DNA of 64,000 nucleotides, taken from NCBI GenBank assembly GCA_964019335.1, contig OZ025653.1:248001-312000 (forward strand). Direction: 5' to 3'. Numbering within the stretch: the first letter of the stretch is position 1; each line of letters opens with the position of its first letter. The stretch comes from Diplonema japonicum. Its lineage: Eukaryota; Euglenozoa; Diplonemea; Diplonemida; Diplonemidae. A model generated the notes under the pieces. It worked only from the letters and a program-made list of their open reading frames with translations, had not been told where the DNA came from and ran no database searches. The translations under genes were made by a program, and so were the position numbers. This document shows, in pieces, positions 8,787 to 18,432 of this stretch.

Positions 8787-10121
8787 TCAGCTCGAGTCAA
8801 AGGCAGTGTCCCACCCGTTCAAGGCTAGCAGCTCATTCAACTGTTTCACCGCCCTGCCTGCAGCATCTTCCCCTTCAGTCTTTCCTGGCGGTGTTGTGAT
8901 GTATATGGTAACACGTGTGGAAGGTGCACCCTTGTCATCTTGCTCCTCAGCAGCTTCTACGTGAACCTTCTCCTCACCTTCCAAAGAGAAGCTCCACAAC
9001 TGTGACACTTTTGACAGTGCAGCAGGCAATGTATGGGAGTCGGTGACCAAGGAGTGCGAAGTAGTGGTCCCGATTATGTCAGGAAATCTCTCCATGATGC
9101 TGTCCAGCGTCTCGCCTTTGCCAGACAGTAGCATGCTCATGAACGCCAGTACAGCTTCGATGCCATCTGTGTACGACGGGGTGCACTGTGCTCCATTCAT
9201 GTGCTCCACGAAAAGCCTCTCCTCCATCCGTGGCACAGGGCCGCCCGAGGCAGACCTCCGGTCCCCACCAGTGCCGTCCTGACCGCACGACGCTACGATA
9301 GTGTACTTGGAGAGGTCGTCCTTTGTGGAGCACTTACCTTTCTCTTCCCAGGGTGTTTCGTTCAGTAATTCCACGTTCGCAGGCTCTGCCAAGCCCAGCC
9401 TGTTGACGAAGATCTCTCTTGCGTAAGGCCCTGCGACGCCGTGCTCACAGTCAAAGAGGAGCTTCATGCCCGCCATGCCTTGCTGGCTTCGCATGTTGGA
9501 GAGCTTGAAGCGCTGTTCCATTTCGTTCGCAAAGACGCACACAGCATCGTGCCGTTTGATCTTTCCTTCATACTCAGCAGCATGCATGTCTTTGACCAGC
9601 ACGCAGACGTCGTGAGGAGTGGCTGCTGCGCACGTACCATCTGGGAGCAGGATCAGGCGCTCTGCACTGTAAAGGTACACGCCGCCCAGTGTCTTCGCGA
9701 TGCTGCTGTCCATGGCAGCACGTGTTGCGTAGTAACCGTCAGGGACCAAGACCTTGAGCCCATTGGCTACAAGACACTTCGCTAGTGTTTTGAGCTTCTT
9801 TCTGTTCACTTTTCTACCGTCGCAACCCACCACCACCTCGCAGCCTTGCCCTTCTGCCTTCCTTTCCGTAAATAGCATGGCAGTCCCTTGACACCATCCT
9901 TCCCAAGCACCCGCCGCATCTTCTATACTCGAAATCTCCCCCAACTGGCTCTCAGGTGGATATCTGCACCGCTTCTCAGCAAGGAAGCCAGTCACATAGC
10001 TCACCGGGTCCTCTGGCATCTCCTTGCAGCAGCTCTCAAGTATCTCGTCCATGAGCGCAGGGACCCCCTTCCCGTTTAGGTAATCGACGTACCTTTGCTC
10101 CTCTTGTTTTGTGAACGCCAT
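8787..10121 (-). CDS. RIIa docking domain fused to phosphoglucomutase-like pseudoenzyme
   Basis: 444 residues. Residues ~8-50 (YVDYLNGKGVPALMDEIL, then PEDPVSYVTGFLAEK) match the RIIa/DPY-30 dimerisation and docking helices found in PKA regulatory subunits and many ciliary proteins. Residues ~95 onward resemble alpha-D-phosphohexomutase: VVVGCDGRK...LVANGLKVLVPDG for domain 1 and FDCEHGVAGPYAREIFVNRL for the family's D-HGV-GPY segment. The metal-binding loop, normally DGDGDR, reads CGQDGTGGDRR, and I see no TASHNPGG-type phosphoserine loop, so catalysis is doubtful. The C-terminal third is less conserved and has a Glu/Asp/Lys linker. Context and RIIa domain suggest an axonemal structural role; that is inference. 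Confidence 0.75.
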   Translation of the reverse strand: MAFTKQEEQRYVDYLNGKGVPALMDEILESCCKEMPEDPVSYVTGFLAEKRCRYPPESQLGEISSIEDAAGAWEGWCQGTAMLFTERKAEGQGCEVVVGCDGRKVNRKKLKTLAKCLVANGLKVLVPDGYYATRAAMDSSIAKTLGGVYLYSAERLILLPDGTCAAATPHDVCVLVKDMHAAEYEGKIKRHDAVCVFANEMEQRFKLSNMRSQQGMAGMKLLFDCEHGVAGPYAREIFVNRLGLAEPANVELLNETPWEEKGKCSTKDDLSKYTIVASCGQDGTGGDRRSASGGPVPRMEERLFVEHMNGAQCTPSYTDGIEAVLAFMSMLLSGKGETLDSIMERFPDIIGTTTSHSLVTDSHTLPAALSKVSQLWSFSLEGEEKVHVEAAEEQDDKGAPSTRVTIYITTPPGKTEGEDAAGRAVKQLNELLALNGWDTAFDSS

Positions 10122-10875
10122 TTGTTCTTTGTTTTTTCTCGCCTGCTTTCGGGGTGTAGAAGGGATGGAATAAGAAAAAAAAGGGGAGTAGAAATATTAG
10201 GAAAACGAAAACTTGTTATGTAAGAAAAAGAATTCTTGTCCTTGCCAACAAATACATAGCTGGGTAGCGGGGGGGGGGGGGGGGGAGAGGAAAAGACTTT
10301 CCCTTGGACGGGGGAAGAGATGTTAGCAACAACCCACCTTTAAAAAGAAAAAGAAAAAAAGAGTAACCATCTACAATGGGGGGAGGAGGTTGTTGAAAAC
10401 GCTCACCAAGGTATAGAGAAGAGTCAGAAATAAAAGGTGTTGTCATGCTGGTTTTATTTTCTAGCTGCACCTTTTCTTTTTAGGGAGGGTGATAGTTCTA
10501 TCTTATACAAAGAGGAACTGGCCACTGTTTACATTTTTCGTTTTTTTTGTATGAGTTGATGAAACTGGAAACGACGCCCTTTAGTTTAAATTCGTTCTTG
10601 CAAAAAGAAAAGAAAACCGATCACTATGTGTGAACAACGACCTACGAAAGGGGAAAAATTAGAAAACAAAATTATGTCTTTTCTCAGCTTTCTCAGCTCA
10701 GATAGCCAACTCGTTACTTTGCAGCGCATTCTTCATTCACATTGCTACCCACTGCCAACGTAGCCGGGGGTTGCGTGGCCATCCAAATTACCTGCTTACA
10801 CTCACAATTGGGAGGCCGCCCTCCGGGTATATTTTACTTTTTTCTCACTTTTCTTTTTTATGTTATCTTTTTTTT
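10122..10875. other. Intergenic spacer left of the piggyBac element
   Basis: Contains a 17-nt G run at 10269-10285 and mixed A/T-rich sequence. No gene seen on either strand. Confidence 0.6.
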
Positions 10876-10879
10876 TTAA

Positions 10880-11949
10880 CCCATAAAGGACCGGAGCTGA
10901 ATATTCAGCTAAAAATCTTTTTTTTACATTCTGCTAAGGCATTTTTAGTGCTCTGCATGCCCACTCTTTAAAGAGGGGCCTTATTGCGCGACTTTTTTTA
11001 TACTGAACCCTATATCGCCCGTAAATTTTTGCATCCAAACTGCAAGGGGAGAAAAAAAATAGTGGCACAGACATTGTTTTTTTTACACCCCATAAGGAGT
11101 AGTGCCGAAAGTACTTCTGAAGAAGGGTCAGTGCCACCGGATGATGGGGATATCCCGGATATGGAATGGGATGACAAAATCGAGAAGGTGGGGAGGAAAA
11201 TATTTCGCAAGGTGCCAGGTCCAAGTGTACCAGTAGTGGGTCTCAACGGGCTGGAGGTTTTTCCTTTGTTTTTGATAGGGCGGCCCTCCAGCAGGGGGTT
11301 TGTCCTGTACTGGTCCTGCGGCTCTAAAAGGCTATCGTGGGGTGGGCAGCAAGCCATTCGAGTGGTATAGAGGCCTTTGGATACTTACAGGGTTCACAAT
11401 CAAGACAGATATCAAGGTCTACTGGGCACAGGATGAACTCACAGATACCCCATATTCACAATATTTCAGAACGGTAATGGAAAGAAACAGGCTCCTAAAA
11501 ATAATGCGCTAAATGCGGTTTGGGTTGCCCCCTGGTGGAGGAGAAGGAGACAGAATGGCTAACGGGCGCAATCTTATAAATCTTGTGGTTCTTTCTTGGT
11601 CATCCCTGTATGTACCTAAGCGAAACCTTGCTGTGGATGAACCATCATACGCTGTAGAAGCCGTGTCGGGTTCATTGTTTATGAGCCGAAGAAGAGGAAG
11701 CGTTATGGGTTCAAAATGCAAATCAGACACCGGTTACACTCTAAACACGATTGTTTGTACCGGCGCGGGCACCCGGGGGAAAGAGGCAGAGCTGCTCACC
11801 GAATATCAGCACCAGAATTACTGGATTGTCTTTGACAACTGCTTTCGCTTGTCCCATTGTTGATACGGATTTACAATGCGGATTTCCACTGCATGGGGAT
11901 TAAAGTTCAAAATCGACTTTTTAGACAAAAAATAGCGGTCCTTTATGGG
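10880..11949 (+). mobile_element. Short piggyBac-family transposon with intact TIRs
   Basis: A 1070-bp element bounded by perfect 14-bp terminal inverted repeats, CCCATAAAGGACCG at 10880-10893 and its reverse complement at 11936-11949. Each is flanked by TTAA (10876-10879 and 11950-11953). TTAA target duplication with CCC termini is diagnostic of piggyBac. Inside, on the plus strand, are broken pieces of a DDE transposase. The element is shorter than a full transposase gene (about 1.8 kb), so it is an internally deleted or 3'-truncated copy. It is inserted in the spacer between the phosphoglucomutase-like gene and SLC10A7, in the orientation opposite to the host genes. Confidence 0.9.
11300..11863 (+). 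pseudogene. Broken piggyBac transposase
   Basis: Two adjacent plus-strand pieces, 11300-11512 and 11513-11863. The first has the conserved segment before the catalytic core (YWAQDELTDTPYSQYF then MERNRLLKI). The second has LYVPKRNLAVDEPSY, matching the first catalytic Asp region, then KSDTGYTLNTIVCTGAG where the second catalytic Asp of the usual CDS-TGY motif appears displaced, and a third FDN motif. A stop at 11510-11512 separates them and the chain ends soon after the third Asp. It is not expected to be functional. Confidence 0.8.
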
Positions 11950-11953
11950 TTAA

Positions 11954-12264
11954 AAAAAAAAACCCTCTGTGTACAGCCCAAATCAAAAAACAAACTTTTT
12001 TCCGAAAGCAGGGGAGACGAAAAAAAAAAAAGAAGAAATAAAAAACGCCTTTTAGCTTATAAAAAAGGTTATGCAAAGACAGTTCTTTGTACCGGCTCCG
12101 ACGCATCGCGATGGTTCGGAGGGGGGTGGAGGGAACAGATCCAATTGGCAGGTATTCACAGGGCACGTTTGCACCTTGACACCACCTGCTGGTTTAGAGA
12201 TGTGTTGTTACTTTGAGATATATAAAAAAGAAAAAAGAAAAATTGTGTTGATTTTTTGTTGTTG
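11954..12264. other. Intergenic spacer right of the piggyBac element
   Basis: Mostly A-rich, with a normal-complexity patch at about 12065-12210 in which I recognise nothing. It would include the 3' UTR of the SLC10A7 gene. Confidence 0.5.
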
Positions 12265-13356
12265 TTATAGAACAGTTTCTTGGCGACCGACGTGACCAGT
12301 GCGCTGGCAAACAGGCACGGCTTCGTCATCGTCACCAAGAGTACAGTATCCCTCGAGGGAGGCTAGATATCTCTTCACGGAGGGGCAGATCGAGGCAGCA
12401 AAGGCCATCTGCACAGTATGATACACAACCACAGGCATGATCAGGGCCCCACTGTGGTTGGAAATAATAGCGAGGATGGCGATGGCCATGCCCTCGGTCT
12501 TTTGTGAAGCAACGAACATAAGTGCAACCCGCCTCTTGGGGCTGAATGGAGAAGCATAGTACCATGCGCCTACGAAGGCACATATATGTACCACGGTAAC
12601 CCACACGACCATCAATGACACGGAAACAGCTGTGATGCTGTCCGGCTCTGCGTGGAACCCTTCACAGAAGATGAAGTACAGCACCACAACCAAGATTATG
12701 TCGAAGACAAACCTTGCCCATTTCACCATAACAGGGATCAGCTCCGCGTTGTGCTGGATCACAGCAAACTGTATCGCGAGCCCGGCTATCAACGGGAGGA
12801 CAAGCTGCCAGCCGAGCTTAAATGCTTCTTTCAGAATGGACATAGAAGAGTGCCCGCCGAGGAAGAGGTGTGCCACAACTGGCGATACCAACGGTCCTAA
12901 CAGGTTCCCCAGAGCTGCGTTGCACACGGCTACTGACTCGTCGCCGCCCGCTTGTCTTGTGAACATGACACATGTGAAGGCGGTGGTCGGCATGCACAAT
13001 GCCGCCATCACGCCTTTCGAAAAGTCTGTGGACAAAATATCGAGCATCTGATCCCATTTCCAATAGTACACGAGGATGTAGTAGCTGAACGGCATCACCA
13101 GCAGGCTGTACGACTGGCACATGATGTGGAAGGAAACGGCGCGGGTCCCGTTCGCCAGCTGGTCAGCCGGCAGCACCATCCCGATTGTCAAGAAAATCGC
13201 CACAATGCACGTTGGTATCACAATCTCATAATGCAACGGACCTCCCTTGGCACCATACGACGGCTCGATCAGCGCTAGCCCGCTGGTGGCGATCACGATC
13301 ATCAGCGCGTGCTGCTGCCGGATGAGTTCCACACATTTCTTTTGGAAGTCCTCCAT
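12265..13356 (-). CDS. SLC10A7: SLC10A7-like (SBF-family) membrane transporter
   Basis: 363 residues with about ten hydrophobic segments. The N-terminal motif LALIEPSYGAKGGPLHYE matches the LEPSIGVNGGPL signature of SLC10A7, and the family's later motifs are present: CMPTTAFTCVMFTRQAGGDE (family: [20 protein letters not shown]) and AALGNLLGPLVSPVV. The C-terminal half contains FVASQKTEGMAIA and ends in a short polar tail. In animals the protein acts in the secretory pathway and affects calcium and glycosylation; the substrate is unclear. I chose the ATG at 13356 because it directly follows a CACAG acceptor (G at 13357) and homology starts there, although the frame is open to 13413. The upstream ARM gene stops only 81 nt away. 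Confidence 0.85.
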   Translation of the reverse strand: MEDFQKKCVELIRQQHALMIVIATSGLALIEPSYGAKGGPLHYEIVIPTCIVAIFLTIGMVLPADQLANGTRAVSFHIMCQSYSLLVMPFSYYILVYYWKWDQMLDILSTDFSKGVMAALCMPTTAFTCVMFTRQAGGDESVAVCNAALGNLLGPLVSPVVAHLFLGGHSSMSILKEAFKLGWQLVLPLIAGLAIQFAVIQHNAELIPVMVKWARFVFDIILVVVLYFIFCEGFHAEPDSITAVSVSLMVVWVTVVHICAFVGAWYYASPFSPKRRVALMFVASQKTEGMAIAILAIISNHSGALIMPVVVYHTVQMAFAASICPSVKRYLASLEGYCTLGDDDEAVPVCQRTGHVGRQETVL

Positions 13357-13376
13357 CTGTGAGAGCACTAATGACA
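13357..13376 (-). other. Candidate trans-splice acceptor
   Basis: A pyrimidine-rich stretch ending in CTCACAG abuts the ATG at 13356 directly, giving a zero-length 5' UTR after the leader. Only 81 nt separate this ATG from the upstream gene's stop. Confidence 0.5.
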
Positions 13377-13437
13377 GCACATAAAATGTAAAGATAAAAA
13401 GCACGTGAAACAAAGCACATCTAACAATGATCTGTGA

Positions 13438-14868
13438 CTACGCTTCTATCATGTTCCGCACCTTGAGCTGGATGTCCTCGACAAGCTGCGTGGCGTCATC
13501 GTGTTGTTGTTGTTGCGACATACCTTGCTCATCTCCTCGTCCTCGAGAGGTAGTGACTTCACAATGTTCACACCCCCAAGCGTCACAAAGTACTGCTGCC
13601 CTTCGGTGTAGTTCAGCAGGTTCCACACAGTGCGCAGTGTACATTTCGTTGCCTCCTTCTCTCTGTTCATTCTCAGCCTTGTTACAAGCGTCGCCATCGT
13701 AGACTCGTCCAGCAGGATTGGGTCCTCGTGCGACGACAGCGTCATTAGAAGCGCACTCAGCGCGGAATCTACCTCCTCGCTGACACCTTTGTTGAGACCG
13801 ATCACAGCCACCTGTTTTGTGTTACTACCACTTGCCATCATACCTTTGCGAAATCCCCTTTCGTCAATGCCGTTGTTGAGGCGTCGTGCGTGTCGCCTTC
13901 GAGAAGTGTCGCCACCACCGAAGCACTGTTCACAAGCATCTGATCTCTCAACTCGTTTTCCTCACCTGCAGATGTTGTCATTAATGGAGAGAAAAAAAGA
14001 GCATACTCTTCGACGCAGCGGCCTCTTCCAGCTGCTTCACCATTTTGTTCATCGCCGGTGGCACCAGTGCCCTGGCCATCGAAGGCAGGGACTTATGGTT
14101 GTGCGCAATAAGCGCCAGTCCGTGCCACACCTTTTCATGGATTTGTGGCACCTCGTGCTCGGCAGCCTTCATGAGAACATTTACGGTGGTGATGGGGTCC
14201 TTCTCGTACACGTAGTCAGCCTGTGTGTTGTCGTCCACAGGAGCGTTCAGAAGGCGGAGCAGCAAGGCCAGACCCGTGTCCTGTATGTCCAGGGACTCAG
14301 GGTACGTGGAGAGCATCGCTATCGAGAGATTGACGGCCTCGCTTGTGATGGCCTCTCGCGCGTTGGCTTTGTTGTACATAGTAAGCATGAGGAGGGCGTG
14401 CAGGCCGCGTGCGCAGATCTTCTCATTTTGCCGACCATGTTTGTGGAGTACTTGTGCTGCCAGGGACACAGCGCCGTCCATTCCGAGGAGTGCCTGGTTG
14501 GAGCCCTCGGAGTTGTCGGTAAGAGTGAGCCAGCACATGTTGATCATGATCTTCAGCGTGCTGTCTATGATCATCGTGTCGTCCATGTTCTCTTGCAGAA
14601 CACGCGTCATAGCCTCAGGCCCTGTAACCAGGTTCCCCGACTCGTCCTTCCACCCTTTTGCAATTGACTCGCTGGCGTTATCATCAGTGTCGTATCTTGC
14701 CAGCGCCTTCATCCCTGCCTGGTGGACTTCCACCTCATGAGGGTGGTTGTACATTGCCTTGAAGGCTTCTGTTACCGTTGCCTCTCCGTTGAGCTTGTTC
14801 AGTTGCTCAATCACACTCCCCATGCTGCTCATCCTCCTGACCCCCCTCCATGATCGCAAGACGTTCAT
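13438..14868 (-). CDS. Armadillo/HEAT-repeat protein, four exons
   Basis: 439 residues from exons 14868-14007, 13965-13844, 13811-13524 and 13485-13438. The introns are 14006-13966 (41 nt), 13843-13812 (32 nt) and 13523-13486 (38 nt), all GTATG...CAG. Their phases (1, 0, 0) join exactly, with exon total 1320 nt. The protein is almost entirely alpha-helical, with ARM-like units (ICARGLHALLMLTMYNKANA, DTGLALLLRLLNAPVDD, TLRTVWNLLNYTEGQQYF). It resembles the small ARM-repeat proteins common in flagellates, but I cannot assign a name. Short C-terminal exons and splice sites close to stop codons are typical of this window. Confidence 0.8.
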
Positions 14869-14877
14869 CGTGATGGC

Positions 14878-14897
14878 CTGTTACCGTGCTTTGGAAG
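14878..14897 (-). other. Candidate trans-splice acceptor
   Basis: GGTAACAG (last G at 14878) lies 9 nt before the ATG at 14868. Weaker pyrimidine tract than the other sites. Confidence 0.35.
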
Positions 14898-15190
14898 CGG
14901 GAACAAAGAAGACACAAAGACCAACCAAACGAAAAGTGTTGAGTGTCGAAGAAAAAAAAAGTTGTAAGCGGCTGCAGGCTGCATGTTATAAAACATTAGA
15001 CCGCCTAAGTTTGGCAAATAAAAAAAAGGGAAAAAAAAGACAGTTTCTTTTTAAAACTTTTTTTCTCTCTTTCTTGGTGAACTCTCGGCGAGACTGTCAC
15101 TTACCTAAACAGTATAAGAAGAAGGGAAAAAATGTTAATATGAGAGAATAAAAAAAAGGAAAGGATTCCTTTTCCGTTTCTTTTACGCTT
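14898..15190. other. Intergenic spacer
   Basis: About 300 nt, A/T-rich, no gene seen. It should contain the 3' UTR of the membrane-protein gene. Confidence 0.5.
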
Positions 15191-16425
15191 TTACTCCAGA
15201 CGTTTGGCGGGGATGGTGTACGTCAGGCCGTAGTAGTCGCTGAGGCCGGGGTTGCTTTCAACTTTCCAAATGAACGCATCGAGAACATAATGAGTGACCT
15301 GGTTTGTGTTTAAGGGGCGGGGGTAACATAAAAAAATGTTGCAACGCGACAAACCTGAGGTAATGAAAGGAGTGCGGTGAAGAAAGACTTCCCCATAGGC
15401 GTAACCTCGAAGGTGAACACGTCCTGGAAATAATCCCGCCAGATGAAGGCTTCCCAGATAACCTTTATTGGTTTCTTTTACTTTTATTAACCCCTTTTTC
15501 ACAATACCTCTTCGACAACTGCAATCGCCACAAAAAAGAGAAGATAAAAAGGCCACCTGCCAGGTAGGGTGCACCACTGCATGAATCGTTCCGCGTCAGT
15601 AGGCGGTGTCTGCAGCCTCCATTTGTTCCTCGTGGTGTAGTACACAATCATGTATGAGGGAGCAGCATGGAACATATTCATAAAGAATACACCGATGAGC
15701 TTGTGCGGGCAGAGGACTCCGACAACCCATGTTACCCAGCAGAATGCCATTGTCATGCATTTTGCAGTGTGATCAACGCCTTGCTTGGCCAGGGAGATCT
15801 GTCTGAAGGTGTACCACGCGGCGACAACCACCCAAACGGCCACAGAAATGCTCTGAAACTCACGAGGAAATCGTACAAGGAAATAATCCTCGCGAAGGAA
15901 CCAGTCGAATGACCTCGAAGGGTCGGAATGCCAGTACACAATGGGGCACATTGCACCGGTTAAGTGAGTCAGTCTGTCGGCCACCCTTCCCGTTGTTTCC
16001 CCGGCGCGTGCCCTGTACAGACACAAGAACCCCCACTGCTGACGCACAAAGTGGAATATCGCGATGTACCCTATTACAGTCCAACAAATTGCCTCAGATA
16101 TTTTGAAGTGAACAAGGAAAATCGACAGGAAAACAAGCAGAGGCGAAGCTGTGTACAAGAACCACCTTCTCCTGAACTCTTCTGTGTCCAGGTAGCACCT
16201 AAACAGTGTTGTCCACACGTGGCCTACATCACAGAACACAACCACAATAAGATACGCCCACAGAGGCATCGCGTCCAAGTCAACGTATTTATACACAAAA
16301 GGTGCCCCACAGACCCCCGCTACAATAGGCATGATATGTGCCCAGAAGTCTGCGTTTTTAGAGAATATCCATTGCTTCTCGACCCTCGTCACGTCCTCCA
16401 TCTTCACCTGCCTGATGTGTCGCAT
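15191..16425 (-). CDS. Polytopic membrane protein, three exons
   Basis: 364 residues from exons 16425-15508, 15423-15355 and 15298-15191. Intron 1 (15507-15424, 84 nt) begins GTATTG and ends TTCCAG. Intron 2 (15354-15299, 56 nt) begins GTTTGT, one of two introns here that lack GTAT. All junctions are phase 0. The protein has about eight hydrophobic segments and several conserved-looking His/Trp motifs: FCDVGHVWTTLFR, FHFVRQQWG, MCPIVYWHSD, CPHKLIGVFFMNMFHAAP and, in the last exon, HYVLDAFIWK. Histidines at membrane edges could bind metal or haem. I do not recognise the family. The start could be the second Met (MEDVTR). The upstream DDX20 stop is only 60 nt away. Confidence 0.75.
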
Positions 16426-16485
16426 TATGCAATCCGGTGCAGTACCTCGACACTGAGATTAAATAAAGAAATGTAAACCCCCCGC

Positions 16486-18292
16486 TTAAGATGGGTTAGC
16501 CGGGGGTGGGGGCATGGGCACAGGGATCGACGTCCCTGTGAAAGTCTTGACCAGGCACTCGGTGGCGACGGAGTAGTATGCACGGTAATACCTATTAAAA
16601 AAAAAATGGAGTCATTTAATGAAGAAAATAAGAAACATACCGTTCATAGTACTGGCACAGCCTGCTGTGGTGGGCTTCGACGGCTTCCTGTTGGACATTG
16701 GCAGGTGACGGTGAGGCAGGCATAGGGGAAGGGATCTGGTAATTGTAGTATTGCGGCTGAACCTGGTAGTGCTGGGGATACTGATGGTAGTGTTGCGGCT
16801 GGGAGTAGGCGGCCGGGGTGACGGTGCTGTGAACTTGTTGCAGGTGCTCTGTTTGTGGCGTTGGCATCACATGCGATTCGCTTGTTGCAGGAAGCGGGGT
16901 GGACGCGGGCTGTGCATCGCTCTCGTCACTGTCGTCCGAAGACTCAGATTCTACTCGCTCTCTTTTCCTTTTTACTTGTCGCCGAGCACTCCTTGGCACT
17001 GCTGTAGCCACTCCCTCCTTCCTGTTCGACTCGTAGCTGTCGAACATCTCCACGTCTTCCTTGTCAGTGAGGACGCCCTGCATGTAGTCGGTCTTGATGT
17101 CGCCCAGGTCATCAGGCAGCAGTTTGAACGAACTGTCTGCATTCACCTCGCTGCGGCAGTGTCTGATCTTCTGAAGTTCCATCTTGTTGATGATGCTAAT
17201 GGCCAGCCCTAAGCTTCCGTACCTTCCCGTTCTCCCAATGCGGTGCATGTACGTCTCCCCATTGGCAGGCACGTCTGTGCTGATGACAACATTGACCTTC
17301 GTCATGTCGATGCCACGCGCTGTGAGGTCGGACGACACCAGCACACGGATGTTAAAGCTTGCAAACCGCTTGATGATGGACGATCGCTCGCTCTGCTCGA
17401 GACGCGAGGACATGCAGTCTGCAGCGATGCCGGCCTCGCATAGCGATCGTGCCAACTCACGCATGGCGTCGAAATCATTGCAGAACACGATACACTGAGT
17501 GAACGGGACGCTGTTCACAATGCGCAGAATCTCATCCCTCTTCGTCTTCTCCTCATCTTCCTTTTTAACGCTGATGAGCTTGTAGTACTCCTCCACACCT
17601 CTCAGGCTTGTCTTCTCATCATCGATGCTCAAAATGCGTGGTGTCCGCATGTAAGTCTTCAGGATCTCCATAAGGCTCTCCGTGTAGGTTGCTGAAAAGG
17701 TGCACACTTGCTTCCTCTCGGGGAGAGCTTTGTAGATGCTGTTGACGTCTGCGAGGGTGTCTTGCCCCCCGAGCAGGGCGTCCACCTCATCAAGGAAGAA
17801 CATCTTGATCTTTCCAGTGTACAGGAGACTCGAGTCACAAATCAGGTCCTTGATGCGGCCTGCGGACCCCACGACCACCTGGCAGTTCTTCAGACTGGAC
17901 TTGTCTTCTATCTTGGAGGTGCCACCAATGAAGGTGTGGCATGACAGCTTAGGCATCCCCGACCCTACCTTTTTGATGACGGATGCAATCTGCAAAGCGA
18001 TCTCGCGTGTTGCAGTGATGGTCACAGACTGCGGCAGTGCGCTGCTGGTGTCGACTCCCGACAGCGTTAACACCGCGAAGATGAGAGTTTTGCCTGTACC
18101 TGCTTTGCCTTTCACGATGAGGTCAACACCCAGTAGCCCGATGGGGATTGACTTTAACTGGATCGGGGTGGGGCGTTGATAGCCCGCAGTAGCTAGTCCA
18201 TTGCAAATGTCTTTCCTAATACTCAGCTGGCTGAACTCCGTCCCCTGTGTTTCGTCTGTGATGACATCTGCGGTCCTTATTCTGTCCGCCAT
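16486..18292 (-). CDS. DDX20: DEAD-box RNA helicase, DDX20 (Gemin3)-like
   Basis: 585 residues from exons 18292-16641 and 16591-16486, with intron 16640-16592 (49 nt, GTATGT...TAATAG, phase 2). The helicase core shows a Q motif (GYQRPTPIQ), Walker A (GKAGTGKT), ATREIA (usual PTREIA), GSAGRI (usual TPGRI), DEVD in place of DEAD, FSAT, SSDLTARGID and YMHRIGRTGRYG. The layout and sequence of the second RecA domain (RGID..KVN..I..DVP...YMHRIGR) are closest to DDX20/Gemin3, the SMN-complex helicase for spliceosomal snRNP assembly. The C-terminus has a Ser/Asp/Glu patch, a Gln/Tyr/Pro-rich region and a conserved-looking tyrosine motif split by the intron. The ATG at 18292 lies 5 nt after a CACAG acceptor. 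Confidence 0.85.
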
Positions 18293-18297
18293 GTTAC

Positions 18298-18310
18298 CTG
18301 TGTGCATGTA
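18298..18310 (-). other. Candidate trans-splice acceptor
   Basis: TGCACACAG (G at 18298) lies 5 nt upstream of the ATG at 18292. The upstream gene stops 140 nt away. Confidence 0.45.
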
Positions 18311-18432
18311 TGTGCTGTTCGTTAATATAACAATAAATGCGAACGGTTACTCAGTCCTACGGCCACTCCGACTCGCTTTCCGCATATGCTGCTCAAGACT
18401 CTCTCGTAAGCTTTGGTTCCTGCGCAATGTGT

